A program made the translations under genes and the position numbers. The notes below the pieces were generated by a model, which did not search any database, was not told where the DNA came from, and was given only the letters and a program-made list of their open reading frames with translations. From Streptococcus oralis (GTDB lineage Bacteria; Bacillota; Bacilli; Lactobacillales; Streptococcaceae): a DNA stretch of 64,000 nucleotides. The stretch covers positions 1,054,001-1,118,000 of the forward strand of contig NZ_CP097843.1 in assembly GCF_023611505.1 (NCBI RefSeq), given 5' to 3'. This document shows, in pieces, positions 1 to 8,401 of this stretch (within the stretch, counting starts at the first letter, position 1; every line of letters starts with the position of its first letter).

Positions 1-135
1 TCTGACGTTTGTATTTTGGTTTCTGTTGAGTATGTCTGTTCCTGATGTTTCCTAACTCTCTAGTAGCAAATATTACGTACTTTATTGATCGTTTCACAAG
101 ATGACGTGTGCTTTCACCACACTAAAATTTATGAA

Positions 136-153
136 TTAGGACAAGTGTCCTAA
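136..153. repeat. 18-bp near-perfect palindrome
   Basis: TTAGGACA and TGTCCTAA flank a 2-bp centre, giving 8-bp perfect arms. The size and symmetry fit a dimeric repressor operator (TetR type) or a very tight hairpin. No regulator gene is adjacent inside the window, so its role is unknown. Confidence 0.5.
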
Positions 154-420
154 CATCAACTTATAAAAGTAGGCTTTTAACCCTATCAATAATGTGGCTT
201 TTCAACCACGCTTCGGCATTCAACCCTGCCTGTCCGTAGGCATTTTTTACTCGGGTTTATATTTGCTAGAAAACATCATCTCATTTTCTAAGCCTTATAA
301 CTATATCATGTTTATAAGAGCTTGTAAAGGATTTTGAGAAACTTTTTTAAACAATTTCTTTTTTTGTTCGCAAAATGGTATTTAACGATAAAAAGGAATC
401 GTTTTAAATTGAAATCAAAA

Positions 421-451
421 TACAAAAACAGGAACTAAATCGATTAGTTCC
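421..451 (-). terminator. intrinsic terminator of the left accessory cluster
   Basis: GGAACTAA (431-438) and TTAGTTCC (444-451) form an 8-bp stem with a 5-nt loop. On the minus strand the stem is followed by a T-rich run (TGTTTTTGT). It lies about 40 nt past the stop of the 493-1509 gene, so it would end that minus-strand transcript. Confidence 0.75.
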
Positions 452-492
452 TTTGTTGAATCGTAAGTATAGTCAGTTATTCAAAATCTTAT

Positions 493-1509
493 CTACTTAT
501 CTCGTGCTACTTGAACAGCTAGTTCAAAATCAGTCATCATATAATTTTCATCTAGGCGGATGAGACCATAGTACTCATTCCAAAATAGCGAATCACTGTT
601 GCTGGACCACTTTAATCCATACCATAGTTGAGTGACATCACTTGTATTTGATGGTGGAATTGACCATAGATGCTTCTTGAAAGTTTCTTGAACAAGTGGA
701 ACATCTAGTCTAGTAGTCAAGTCAAGTTCATTTAATTTGAAAGTAATAGAATGTTTTTTTGCTGCCTCAATACTGTCCTTGTTAAATCGAACCTGAATAA
801 CCTTAGAATCTTCTATAGCCACATCATGGTCCTCAGCACCGTAAAAGGAAATACTGCCCAGTACTATGCCATCTTTTGCTAGGAGATAGGGAGCGTAAGG
901 AACAGCATTGCTATCAAGCCTGAAACCTTTTTCGATGGTAACTGTTTTATCTCCAGGATACTTTTGGAAACTGTTACTTGTCAGGAGGTCTTCATAGTCG
1001 CTACCACCATCGCCCTGTCTTACATAGATGTCAAATCCAGCGTCCATCAGCTCACTGGATTTAGTTTCAGCTAAAATGATTTTACTTTCATTAATTTGTA
1101 AAATCGGTGCTTGAGGTGGCAAACCAATCGTGAGATTAAACATGACTCCTAATAGAAAGACAAGGAAGGTTATAAGGAGGGCGAGCATAGACTTCCCAGT
1201 TCGTTTTCTTGCATTGAAAAGGGCCATTAGAGCAGGTAGGAGGATCATTTTGGCTAAAATAGAATTCCCAACACCGCCTCTATTTAAGGTCTGAAAGGCA
1301 AAGATCCCTGCGATGGCAATCAGTGTCAGGTAGACCAAAATCTCGCCTAGACCCAGTTTTTCTGTTCGAGTTTGTTGATTTACAGGAGTTTCGTACAATG
1401 ACTGTCCATTCTCTTTCCTCTTTTTTAGAAAGAGATAAAAGCCCAGACCTAGCAGCAGATTAAAGATTGCAAAAGCAATTAAAGTACCTATAATCACTGT
1501 TCTACCCAT
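493..1509 (-). CDS. four-helix membrane protein with C-terminal outer domain
   Basis: I do not recognise a named family. The 338-residue product has hydrophobic segments at about 5-27, 56-73, 80-96 and 107-130. These are followed by about 200 soluble residues that would face outside if the fourth helix exits. The segment just after the last helix (motif around ILAETKSSELMDAGF) matches the same place in the plus-strand gene at 6500-7519 (VIIGESKASELLEQGF), so the two are distant paralogs. The start overlaps the stop of the 1502-1969 membrane-protein gene, which suggests co-transcription. Function is unknown. A surface immunity or bacteriocin-resistance role is a guess from the neighbourhood. 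Confidence 0.7.
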   Translation of the reverse strand: MGRTVIIGTLIAFAIFNLLLGLGFYLFLKKRKENGQSLYETPVNQQTRTEKLGLGEILVYLTLIAIAGIFAFQTLNRGGVGNSILAKMILLPALMALFNARKRTGKSMLALLITFLVFLLGVMFNLTIGLPPQAPILQINESKIILAETKSSELMDAGFDIYVRQGDGGSDYEDLLTSNSFQKYPGDKTVTIEKGFRLDSNAVPYAPYLLAKDGIVLGSISFYGAEDHDVAIEDSKVIQVRFNKDSIEAAKKHSITFKLNELDLTTRLDVPLVQETFKKHLWSIPPSNTSDVTQLWYGLKWSSNSDSLFWNEYYGLIRLDENYMMTDFELAVQVARDK

Positions 1510-1969
1510 GGCTCTCTACTCCTTTATGTTCTCTCTCAAATCTTATCTTACTCTTTAGTACCCAATTCCCAATCAATAAAACCAGCAAGAAGAAGGGGCC
1601 GCCTTCTATCAGCACAATGGGTAAAGCCACTAGAGCAATCATCAAAAAACTAGCTTTCTTTTGACGCCAACTACTGCCCCATTCTCCGTTTATCAGTGCC
1701 CCTAAATAGTCGATGTAGTCAGTAAACCAAGTCAATAAGGGATTTTGAAAATTATTGAGCCTTAGGTAAATGAACATAGCAGAATATAGCAAAACATAAA
1801 GAATTCCAAGGACTAGAATAATCTTTTGACTAGTTCGAGTAGCCTCTAGAACGATTTTTTCTCTCTTCTCTGGTTTTATTTCCTTGAGACTTGGATTCTT
1901 ACAAGAGAGTTTTTCAAATCTATGGTCCAGAAATCGGTAGAGATAATATTTTTTTATATCACGCTTCAT
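1502..1969 (-). CDS. small membrane protein, unknown function
   Basis: The product has 155 residues with a basic N-terminal cytoplasmic part and two hydrophobic stretches at about 49-70 and 108-137. The second is long enough to span the membrane twice. A GGGGG run 4 nt before the ATG is a plausible ribosome binding site. Its 3' end overlaps the start of the 493-1509 membrane-protein gene by 8 bases, so the pair probably acts or is made together. No family is recognised. Confidence 0.65.
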   Translation of the reverse strand: MKRDIKKYYLYRFLDHRFEKLSCKNPSLKEIKPEKREKIVLEATRTSQKIILVLGILYVLLYSAMFIYLRLNNFQNPLLTWFTDYIDYLGALINGEWGSSWRQKKASFLMIALVALPIVLIEGGPFFLLVLLIGNWVLKSKIRFEREHKGVESHG

Positions 1970-2012
1970 AAAACCCCCAATCTAGGAAAGACACTCAATT
2001 ATAAATCATGGT

Positions 2013-2807
2013 TTAAACATCTAATTTCAAGGAATTTCCTTCCAAATAGACGGCTTTTGACTCAGTGATTTTGATTTTTTGATCTTCTGAAAAGCCAATG
2101 GTTTCACCGTCCTTTAAGGTGACGTCACTGCCTAAAACATACTGAAGAATAGACAGGAGGAAATAATATAAATCATCGCTATTCATAGGAGACTCGATAA
2201 TTTCAATCTCAGTTCTTCCAAACTCTTTCAAACCATAAGTGTAAATACTAGTTTTATCTCCCTGGTTGATAATTCCTATATAAATCCAGAGTTGAAGTGG
2301 AAGCATTTCTTCTTTCAAAAGGTCAGTCAGGTCTAGATAAAGATCTTTGGGTAAGAGCAAGGTGGTAGAACCCTGATAAATACCAATAGCTGATTGACTA
2401 GTTTTTAAGATAGAGGCATTGACTTTAGTTAATAGGGAATAAGTTTCTACTGGCGAAAGATTGTCAGACAGGATAGAAACAATGGCGTGTTGTGTGTGCT
2501 CTTGTGTTTCCTTCTCAACATCCTGCCAGAGGTAAGAATAGGCATACAATTCTTCAAATTCTTGACTTGGGATAGGCAAATCCATTAAAGCCAGCGCAAC
2601 GAGAGCACCATCAATCACAAAGGTTGCACTAGAATCATCCCCAGAAACTTCAGAAATTTCAAGCGCCCAGTGAGATTTCAATTCCTGAACGACCTGGTCT
2701 AAAGAATAGGCCTGCTTGCCTTTGAAGAGCGGCATGGACAAGATCAGTTGTTTTTTCTTCTCTGACTTTTCTTTCTTCCTAGCAAATAGATTTTTTAAAA
2801 ATTTCAT
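2013..2807 (-). CDS. DUF4261 domain protein, immunity-like
   Basis: The 264-residue protein matches the DUF4261 pattern: an early block with ALALMDLPIPSQEFE, a middle block with AYLWQ-type residues and a long helix, then LPLQLWIYIG, TYGLKEFGRTEIEI and a tail with DGETIGFS. The first 25 residues are very basic. I start at the ATG at 2807 because AAAGGAGAAG lies 4 nt upstream; a start seven codons earlier would bury that site. DUF4261 genes are often found among toxin-immunity genes in Firmicutes, and the company here fits. The partner toxin is not in the window. Confidence 0.75.
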   Translation of the reverse strand: MKFLKNLFARKKEKSEKKKQLILSMPLFKGKQAYSLDQVVQELKSHWALEISEVSGDDSSATFVIDGALVALALMDLPIPSQEFEELYAYSYLWQDVEKETQEHTQHAIVSILSDNLSPVETYSLLTKVNASILKTSQSAIGIYQGSTTLLLPKDLYLDLTDLLKEEMLPLQLWIYIGIINQGDKTSIYTYGLKEFGRTEIEIIESPMNSDDLYYFLLSILQYVLGSDVTLKDGETIGFSEDQKIKITESKAVYLEGNSLKLDV

Positions 2808-2855
2808 AGGACTTCTCCTTTTTCTCATATCAGTTGGGAAGCAAAGCTATCTTGC

Positions 2856-3353
2856 TTAAAGTGAGTCGTCATACCAAGTTTCCTCATCCTCAAAACCGTA
2901 GAATTTCTCATCAAGTAGCCAATTTCCATCCACCAATCTAAGTACAAACTGATGCTTCATTTCTAAAGCTTCTTGATAATGGGTGATGACTCTTGCTTCT
3001 TCAGCTTTTGTCATGATAAAATCTACAGAAAAATCATTCGTTTGAACATAGTTATACTCACTTGGGGAGCCATAAGAATTTCGAACTCCTCCTTCCAAGC
3101 ATTTTCGAGTCACTTGTCCAGTCATAAGTTGGATTTGTCTATGAAAATAGTCATCCATAAGATCATTCCACTTGGGATGAACTTGATTGGCTGGGATGCT
3201 AAGGGCTTCTTTTTCCTTATCCAGTGCTCTGTTACGCTCAAAAATTTCCTCTTCTAACAAGGTTAAACTTTTGAGTAAATTAAGCAAGGGTGGGATGATT
3301 ATTTCCGCCATGGCTCGATAGTTTTCAGGGGTATTTTTATAGTTCACTCTCAT
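2856..3353 (-). CDS. NTF2-fold immunity-like protein
   Basis: The 165-residue acidic protein has a helical N-terminal half and a C-terminal strand-rich part. It ends in the pattern KHQFVLRLVDGNWLLDEKFYGF, typical of NTF2-fold immunity proteins, where a beta-sheet strand carries the motif W-x-(I/L)-D-x-K. It sits between two other small acidic genes with short gaps, as expected of an immunity array. The cognate toxin is not visible. The family call rests on the C-terminal motif and length. Confidence 0.65.
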   Translation of the reverse strand: MRVNYKNTPENYRAMAEIIIPPLLNLLKSLTLLEEEIFERNRALDKEKEALSIPANQVHPKWNDLMDDYFHRQIQLMTGQVTRKCLEGGVRNSYGSPSEYNYVQTNDFSVDFIMTKAEEARVITHYQEALEMKHQFVLRLVDGNWLLDEKFYGFEDEETWYDDSL

Positions 3354-3363
3354 GATTACTCTC

Positions 3364-3918
3364 TTAACTTTCCTGGATTAATTGCTTTACTTCTATGTCT
3401 GAAAGTTGTCCATCCATGTAGAGTTTCCTAAGTAAATCTTTATCTACGGTAATTTCATAATAGTCAGTCACAAACTCATGAAATCTCTCAAAGCTATCAA
3501 AAAGGTAAGAGAGCAACCATTCTCCGCCATCCTGATCTTGGTAAGTGTGTTGATGCGCGTGACCGTCATACCAGATAAAGAAGGTTGTTTCATCTTTTTG
3601 TTCTTCTGAATAAAGTGAGACATACTTTTCATCCAGTCCATTATAAAAACCATCGATGATATCTTGATTCCACTCGTCAGCAGCAAACTGGCTTAAACTG
3701 CTTTCATGATCAAAGCCTTTTATAAGGATCATTTTATCAGTCAAAATCACATCTAAAGAATCACCAGAGCCATTGTCAATAAGGTAGCGGAGTCCATAGT
3801 CTTCCTCAGTCTTAATCACAAGTCTGAGCCAATCCTCACTCGGATCTGTTAGAAACTCATCAATGACAAGCAAGGCATCTAAGCGAGTCTTTATCTTGTC
3901 CCAATTAATCTTTTTCAT
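3364..3918 (-). CDS. small acidic protein, unknown function
   Basis: The 184-residue protein is strongly acidic, with no signal peptide or membrane segment. It alternates predicted strands (DVILTDKMILIKGFDH) with aromatic-rich helices near the C-terminus (LFDSFERFHEFVTDYYEI). I cannot assign a family. The gap to the upstream gene is 26 bases and to the downstream gene 10 bases, so it belongs to the same minus-strand unit. Size, charge and company suggest an immunity protein, but nothing in the sequence proves this. Confidence 0.6.
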   Translation of the reverse strand: MKKINWDKIKTRLDALLVIDEFLTDPSEDWLRLVIKTEEDYGLRYLIDNGSGDSLDVILTDKMILIKGFDHESSLSQFAADEWNQDIIDGFYNGLDEKYVSLYSEEQKDETTFFIWYDGHAHQHTYQDQDGGEWLLSYLFDSFERFHEFVTDYYEITVDKDLLRKLYMDGQLSDIEVKQLIQES

Positions 3919-3944
3919 CTCTAAAAACCTCCATCTTATTTTTG

Positions 3945-4418
3945 CTATTTATCAAGATCACAAGCCCTATAACGAGCTGTTAGATAGCCTGAAAAGCTAA
4001 TCTGAGGGATATTCCACTCATTAGGCAAATAAATGGAACAATCTACCTGATCACCTAGAGGGGAACTTGCTGAGAAGACATATCTTCCCAAATCCTCATT
4101 ATTAAGATTTCTTTCAACTTGACTCAATCTGCTAGTATTGAACCAGTCTTTAAACAGTAGCCAGATTTGCTCGGCATCTTCGTTTAATAGGGGGACTTTC
4201 AAATTGTAGCTGATTCCGACTCTACATCTTTTTTTGAATCCTGACTCATCAGCCTTACAAACTTTTATGGATCCCTTATCATACTGCCAGTTATCACTAT
4301 CTAATAGGGGAAATTGAACAGATAGATTGTCTTTAAATCCCTGCATAGTATCAAATAAATCTTTGGAGGCAGCTTCGAATAATTCTAGTTCTTCCATAGT
4401 CTTCTCTTTAATTTTCAT
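3945..4418 (-). CDS. hypothetical protein, 157 aa
   Basis: A cytoplasmic protein without a signal peptide. It has a helical first third (to about residue 35), then strand-forming segments, a tryptophan-rich helix (IWLLFKDWFNTSRL) and a C-terminal sheet-like region (SGYLTARYRACD). Cysteines are scattered and do not form a CxxC metal motif. No family is recognised. It lies 18 bases after the CbrC-family gene at 4437-5288 in the same direction, in the accessory array. Confidence 0.6.
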   Translation of the reverse strand: MKIKEKTMEELELFEAASKDLFDTMQGFKDNLSVQFPLLDSDNWQYDKGSIKVCKADESGFKKRCRVGISYNLKVPLLNEDAEQIWLLFKDWFNTSRLSQVERNLNNEDLGRYVFSASSPLGDQVDCSIYLPNEWNIPQISFSGYLTARYRACDLDK

Positions 4419-4436
4419 AGCTAATCACATTTCGAT

Positions 4437-5288
4437 TTAATCTGCATCAACCCAGATATGGTATTTTTGACAATGTAGACATCTAAACAAATAACCACAG
4501 ATAGGCCCGTCTTTGACCAAGTAGTCTTCTACCTCTTGATATTCTTCACGCGCTTCATAGTCTGCCAAAACTTGCTCAGCGATTCCCATATCCTTCAATT
4601 CTCGAGTTCCAACTGTACCCAAGTAAGCACAATAATCTTGGCAACAAGAAAGCCAATATTCTCCCTGCCAACTAGAGTAGCCTGGGGTCTGACAAAAAAG
4701 CAGCTGATTCTTTTCTGGATCCAATTCACCCTGCCACTCGGCATCTTGGATAAATTCTGCATCGAATTTTTTAGCTGCTTGACCATTTGCAATACAAAAT
4801 GGACAAAGGTTCTCTATGTTGTCAATACAATAAGGGATCAAGTCATAATAAATATTGCTTTCTTTCCCACAAGATGGACAAAGCTTGGCTTCTCCTTCAA
4901 CAAATGAACCTGTAGCTAAGGGATCTGGATGATAGAGAAAATGTGGCAAAGACTGTAATAACTCCTGACTCTGCTTTTTATCTTCTTTTCTTAGGGGACG
5001 AGGAAGGGCATAACGATCACCATGACTCTGATTCATTTCTTGTAAACGGCTCAGTTTCTTTTTCTGTTTTCGATCTGGTTTATCTAAGATTTCGGTAAAT
5101 AAGCTATAGGCACTAGTGTAGAGACCCAATTGTTCATAGAGGTCAACTAAGACTTTTTTAGCTTCTAAATCATCAGACTTAGCTAATTCATCAGCCAAAT
5201 CATAGAGTGCCGCAACACTTGAAGGCTTTCCATCTTTAGCATGGTATTCCCTTGTCCGGGTGATATATTCTTGTAAATATGGATTCAT
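4437..5288 (-). CDS. CbrC/UPF0167 family zinc-ribbon protein
   Basis: The 283-residue protein has two parts. Residues 1-95 are helical and TPR-like (LYDLADELAKS.. VLVDLYEQLGLY). The rest is a full CbrC/UPF0167 domain: LPHFLYHPDPLATGSF, CPSCGKESNIYYD, LCPFCIANGQAAKKFDAEF, TPGYSSWQGEYWLSCC, DYCAYLG, and a last CLHCQKYH. The paired cysteines suggest one or two zinc sites. E. coli CbrC is linked to colicin E2 tolerance, and UPF0167 proteins are often listed as immunity-associated. That agrees with this array, but the substrate or toxin is unknown. Confidence 0.8.
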   Translation of the reverse strand: MNPYLQEYITRTREYHAKDGKPSSVAALYDLADELAKSDDLEAKKVLVDLYEQLGLYTSAYSLFTEILDKPDRKQKKKLSRLQEMNQSHGDRYALPRPLRKEDKKQSQELLQSLPHFLYHPDPLATGSFVEGEAKLCPSCGKESNIYYDLIPYCIDNIENLCPFCIANGQAAKKFDAEFIQDAEWQGELDPEKNQLLFCQTPGYSSWQGEYWLSCCQDYCAYLGTVGTRELKDMGIAEQVLADYEAREEYQEVEDYLVKDGPICGYLFRCLHCQKYHIWVDAD

Positions 5289-5321
5289 CTGACTACCTTT
5301 TCTTACATGGATAAATTCTGA

Positions 5322-5384
5322 TTAACAAATGGTAACAAGGACAATACCATTTAAGCCTAACATTGCTTTATATAAATCTTTCAT
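5322..5384 (-). pseudogene. 3' relic of a DUF1877 gene
   Basis: The 20 codons ending at 5322 read MKDLYKAMLGLNGIVLVTIC-stop. They closely match the last 20 residues of the intact DUF1877 gene at 5874-6380 (MKEFYKKILELNGNVLVTIC-stop). The rest of that copy is gone; the gene at 5421-5825 ends about 36 bases upstream. This is a scar of a deletion or replacement between paralogs. Confidence 0.75.
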
Positions 5385-5420
5385 TTCATCACCTGATCTT
5401 AACCTCTTATTGTCAGACAG

Positions 5421-5825
5421 TTAGTAAATTTCATACACAAGCTCTCTATCAACTTGAAAATATTTGTCGAATTTCACTAAAAGATAAAGGAATACAGCTG
5501 GAGAGACACCGGCATCATAACCTAGAGCAAATTCGCCATAAGAACTACTTTTATCCAAGATTAACTCCCTTAATTCCAGTTCTGTAACTGCTTTATCAGG
5601 CCAATTATCATGGATAACCTTTTGAGCTTTTTTATCAAGGTGTTCCAAGTTTCTATATAAACTAGTCATCAAATCATCTGATAATAAGACCAAATCCTGT
5701 TCACAGTAACCTGTAAAATAAATATTTATGTCTTTATTTAGATATCGCCCTAGAAAATAGATCCCCGAATCATGTTTTTCCCAGCTTATCCCCTTCCATA
5801 ATGCCAATAAATCTTCTTTGTTCAT
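5421..5825 (-). CDS. small cytoplasmic protein, DUF2004/DUF6985-like
   Basis: The 134-residue protein ends with FALGYDAGVSPAVFLYLLVKFDKYFQ...ELVYEIY. This resembles the closing motif of DUF2004/DUF6985-type immunity-associated proteins; I cannot confirm the family. It has no membrane segment. After its stop the same frame runs on directly into the DUF1877 relic at 5322-5384, so the gene was probably joined to that spot by a rearrangement. Confidence 0.6.
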   Translation of the reverse strand: MNKEDLLALWKGISWEKHDSGIYFLGRYLNKDINIYFTGYCEQDLVLLSDDLMTSLYRNLEHLDKKAQKVIHDNWPDKAVTELELRELILDKSSSYGEFALGYDAGVSPAVFLYLLVKFDKYFQVDRELVYEIY

Positions 5826-5873
5826 TTATTACCTCAAGCAGTTTTATTCTTTTAGGAATGTTTAATAAACTTT

Positions 5874-6380
5874 CTAACAAATAGTGACCAGGACATTTCC
5901 ATTGAGCTCCAGAATCTTTTTGTAAAACTCTTTCATATTTACAAAACTGATTCGAATTTCATCCTTGATTTCTTCCTCTTCCTCAAGATAATCCCAAATA
6001 TCAGGATACAAGTCGGCTTTCTTGCAGGCTTCCATACTAAAGTCTTCCAAGGCTCTGTGCATGTCAAAACTTTCTAGAGCTTCTATGATTTCGGCTATCT
6101 TATTTTTTTCAGTATAGGCTATGTACTCAGACACTTCTTCTAAAGGAGTCACTCCTAAAACCGCTTCTCTCAAGGGATTGTCATCCAAAAATTCTGAACT
6201 ACTAAATCCTGTCAAGACAAAGACCAAGGCATCCCACATTTTGTCAATATCTAGTAAGATATCATGACTATCAGCGGAATCCTCTGCAAAATCTAACAAG
6301 TCATCTTCTTGATTGGAAAGACCTTTTATTTGATCTAATTCATCGTCTGGTAAATATTGATAATTGGCAATCATTCCCAT
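5874..6380 (-). CDS. DUF1877 (YfbM-like) protein
   Basis: The 168-residue acidic protein fits the DUF1877/YfbM family. It starts with MGMIANYQYLPDDELDQIK, followed by the conserved block LLDIDKMWDALVFVLTG, then an LREAVLG-x-TPLEEV segment, and it ends NGNVLVTIC. Length is normal for the family. YfbM-like proteins occur in many polymorphic-toxin loci as putative immunity factors. It is the first gene of the minus-strand unit that runs left from here; the next gene to the right is divergent. Confidence 0.8.
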   Translation of the reverse strand: MGMIANYQYLPDDELDQIKGLSNQEDDLLDFAEDSADSHDILLDIDKMWDALVFVLTGFSSSEFLDDNPLREAVLGVTPLEEVSEYIAYTEKNKIAEIIEALESFDMHRALEDFSMEACKKADLYPDIWDYLEEEEEIKDEIRISFVNMKEFYKKILELNGNVLVTIC

Positions 6381-6422
6381 GATTTTACTCCTTTGAATCA
6401 GTTAGTATTATACGGATCTTTC

Positions 6423-6459
6423 TAGCTCTATTTCCCTAGAAAATGCTATAATGGAGCTA
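6423..6459 (+). promoter_or_regulatory. extended -10 promoter inside an inverted repeat
   Basis: TGCTATAAT (6444-6452) is a good extended -10 element about 40 nt before the plus-strand membrane gene. It lies between TAGCTC (6423-6428) and GAGCTA (6454-6459), an inverted repeat that could be an operator. No clear -35 is seen. Confidence 0.55.
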
Positions 6460-6499
6460 AGAAATTGTTTTATTGAATGTTAAATAGGGGGAAATAGTA

Positions 6500-7519
6500 A
6501 TGTTCACTAGTATTGTTTTGGGTTTTTATGCTCTTTTCTTTCTATCCTTGTCCTTTACTATCTATCTCTATATCAGACTTGTAGTTGCGGTCAGACAAGG
6601 GAAAGATGTCCCAAAATGGATCTATAAACTCGGCCATGCCATTCAAGGTAGAATTCACGTTGACTATGAAGAAATCACAGATGCTAATGCCCTTAAAGAG
6701 ATTCATTGGTTCTTGCTGATCTATTTAATCGTAAATCTACTGGTATTGGCTGGCTTCTACTATCATGGCAATAGCTTTCCGCAAGCAATTTATGAATGTT
6801 TGAAAAAACAATTTTTTATCGTACTTGTTAGTATGGTTTTAAAAAGTATTGGTAAATTTATTGTACTAGCTATAAGAAAAAACTTTCATAACAGTCATGC
6901 TTATGCATCAACCAACGCTTTTGTCGGGACAGCCTTTTTAACGAGTTATGTTTTTATGTTTTGCATGATGATGAGTGGTCTTCCAGCTCAACCTGTTCCA
7001 GTAACCATTCAAGATACCACTGTCATTATCGGGGAGAGCAAGGCTTCCGAGCTTTTAGAGCAAGGTTTCACCTTCGAAGATAAAGGTGCAAATAGTCCTA
7101 TCACCAATCCAAAAAACGACCATTTCTACTACGGCCAGCTTCTCGAAATCAAGCGTGAAGATCAGTCCTATGGTTTTATGATCCTTACTCCTACTGGCAA
7201 AGATACTGATCAACTCAAAAACTGTGTCATTACCTACTATAGAACGCCTAAGGATGCCCATCAATTGCAGGGAATTTCTATCAATCATGTCAGTTTAGCA
7301 AATCTCAAGCTCCAAGATTTTCAAACAAGAAAATTAATCGATATCTTTGAAGTCAATCCTGCTGATTACAATGTCGCTGAGACTGACTCAAACTACATCC
7401 TAACCATTCAAACGGCAGATTACGACCTCTGGAAAAGATACAGGATTGAAGCCAAGATCAATTCAGATGGTTCCATAGATAGTTATGGTGTTAGAGCTCA
7501 ACACAGTATGTGGGAATGA
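6500..7519 (+). CDS. membrane protein, paralog of the 493-1509 product
   Basis: The 339-residue protein has hydrophobic segments at about 4-30, 73-92, 104-122 and 143-163, followed by about 175 soluble residues. The segment after the last helix (VTIQDTTVIIGESKASELLEQGF) matches the same position in the 493-1509 protein (ILQINESKIILAETKSSELMDAGF). The remaining outer domain is much diverged. It is the only plus-strand gene in the left array and has its own extended -10 promoter at 6444-6452. A GGGGGAAA site lies just before the ATG. Function is unknown. Confidence 0.7.
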   Translation: MFTSIVLGFYALFFLSLSFTIYLYIRLVVAVRQGKDVPKWIYKLGHAIQGRIHVDYEEITDANALKEIHWFLLIYLIVNLLVLAGFYYHGNSFPQAIYECLKKQFFIVLVSMVLKSIGKFIVLAIRKNFHNSHAYASTNAFVGTAFLTSYVFMFCMMMSGLPAQPVPVTIQDTTVIIGESKASELLEQGFTFEDKGANSPITNPKNDHFYYGQLLEIKREDQSYGFMILTPTGKDTDQLKNCVITYYRTPKDAHQLQGISINHVSLANLKLQDFQTRKLIDIFEVNPADYNVAETDSNYILTIQTADYDLWKRYRIEAKINSDGSIDSYGVRAQHSMWE

Positions 7520-7549
7520 TTGACCATTTTCCCCTTTATCACATAAGCA

Positions 7550-8353
7550 TTAAACTGAAAAAACATCATCGACAAGTTTATAGGTTTCGATGCGAAGGCC
7601 AGAAGAGCCCATATCTCTAGTGATTTCTTCATAAATATCTTCTAAATTTTGGGCTGGTGCTAGCATCCAAAGACTAAAAGGTCTAAGTTTCACCTGTCCA
7701 ATTTTTTCAATATTATCTAATAATTGCCCTAAATCTTTGTGATTGAACCAGCAATCTGTAACGAGAGCAAACTTTGTATTGTCCATCTTACAGGAGATAT
7801 GACTGGTCAAAAAATCATCGATGGTGGGCCGTTTTGTTTGTAAGAGGCGCGTGCAAGCCAGATGGTACTCAAGCTTTCTAGGACTCTGATCAACCATAGG
7901 TACAAAGACAAGACCATACTCATCTTGGAACTTAACAGCAAGGATATCCCCTTCTTCAAAATAAGGTTTGCGTTTAGTTTTGGTTTTAGGGACCTTTAGA
8001 GGTCTAGGATTTTCAGTTTGCAACTGAACTGCAAGTTTTTCCAAGACCTTCTGCCTTTGCTTCAAAGCCTTTGGATCTATTTCCAACCAAAATGGATCAG
8101 CCCCTTTTTTGATAAGCTCTAATGTTTTATCTCTGATGTCGTCTGTCAGGTGACCAATCTTCCACAGTGAGTAGGCAAGAGCTGTCCAATAAATTTCTGT
8201 AAAAAAGTCTGTTTGACAGTAATCTTTTTCCGCATCGAGAATATCCTTGATGATATTTGCTACATGTTCACCATCTCTATAGCGACCAACCACCTCATTG
8301 TAAATGTCATAACCTTGATCACTGTCAATGATTTTAACGCCATCAATAGCCAT
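7550..8353 (-). CDS. hypothetical protein with Imm26-like segment
   Basis: The 267-residue protein has a helical first half (dimer-like, rich in W and Y) and, after a basic linker at about 115-130, a segment RKPYFEEGDILAVKF. That segment resembles the start of Imm26-type immunity domains, where a conserved GD(I/V) follows a basic stretch. The call is tentative. I start at the ATG at 8353 because TTAGGAGT lies 6 nt upstream; a TTG two codons earlier touches that site. It converges with the plus-strand gene ending at 7519. Confidence 0.6.
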   Translation of the reverse strand: MAIDGVKIIDSDQGYDIYNEVVGRYRDGEHVANIIKDILDAEKDYCQTDFFTEIYWTALAYSLWKIGHLTDDIRDKTLELIKKGADPFWLEIDPKALKQRQKVLEKLAVQLQTENPRPLKVPKTKTKRKPYFEEGDILAVKFQDEYGLVFVPMVDQSPRKLEYHLACTRLLQTKRPTIDDFLTSHISCKMDNTKFALVTDCWFNHKDLGQLLDNIEKIGQVKLRPFSLWMLAPAQNLEDIYEEITRDMGSSGLRIETYKLVDDVFSV

Positions 8354-8401
8354 ACTCAACTCCTAATGCTCAATCAACATCTTATTGATAAATCTCAAAA
8401 C

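Larger units (their letters stand above)
1..492. other. gene-free left edge with inverted repeats
   Basis: No convincing gene is seen here. On the minus strand an open frame from about 120 to 1 runs off the window, but it has no ATG or ribosome binding site. The stretch from about 245 to 100 is rich in short hairpins when read on the minus strand. One is a 6-bp stem closed by a GAAA tetraloop at 203-218. Another is GCCT/AGGC near 226-239. A third is GTGTG/CACAC near 105-121. The pattern resembles the structured 3' end of an IS200/IS605 tnpB element, but no transposase reading frame is left, so this remains a guess. Confidence 0.35.

Noticed and set aside
1..120. partial coding sequence running off the left edge
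   Set aside because: Open for 39 codons on the minus strand but no start signal and no recognisable protein features.
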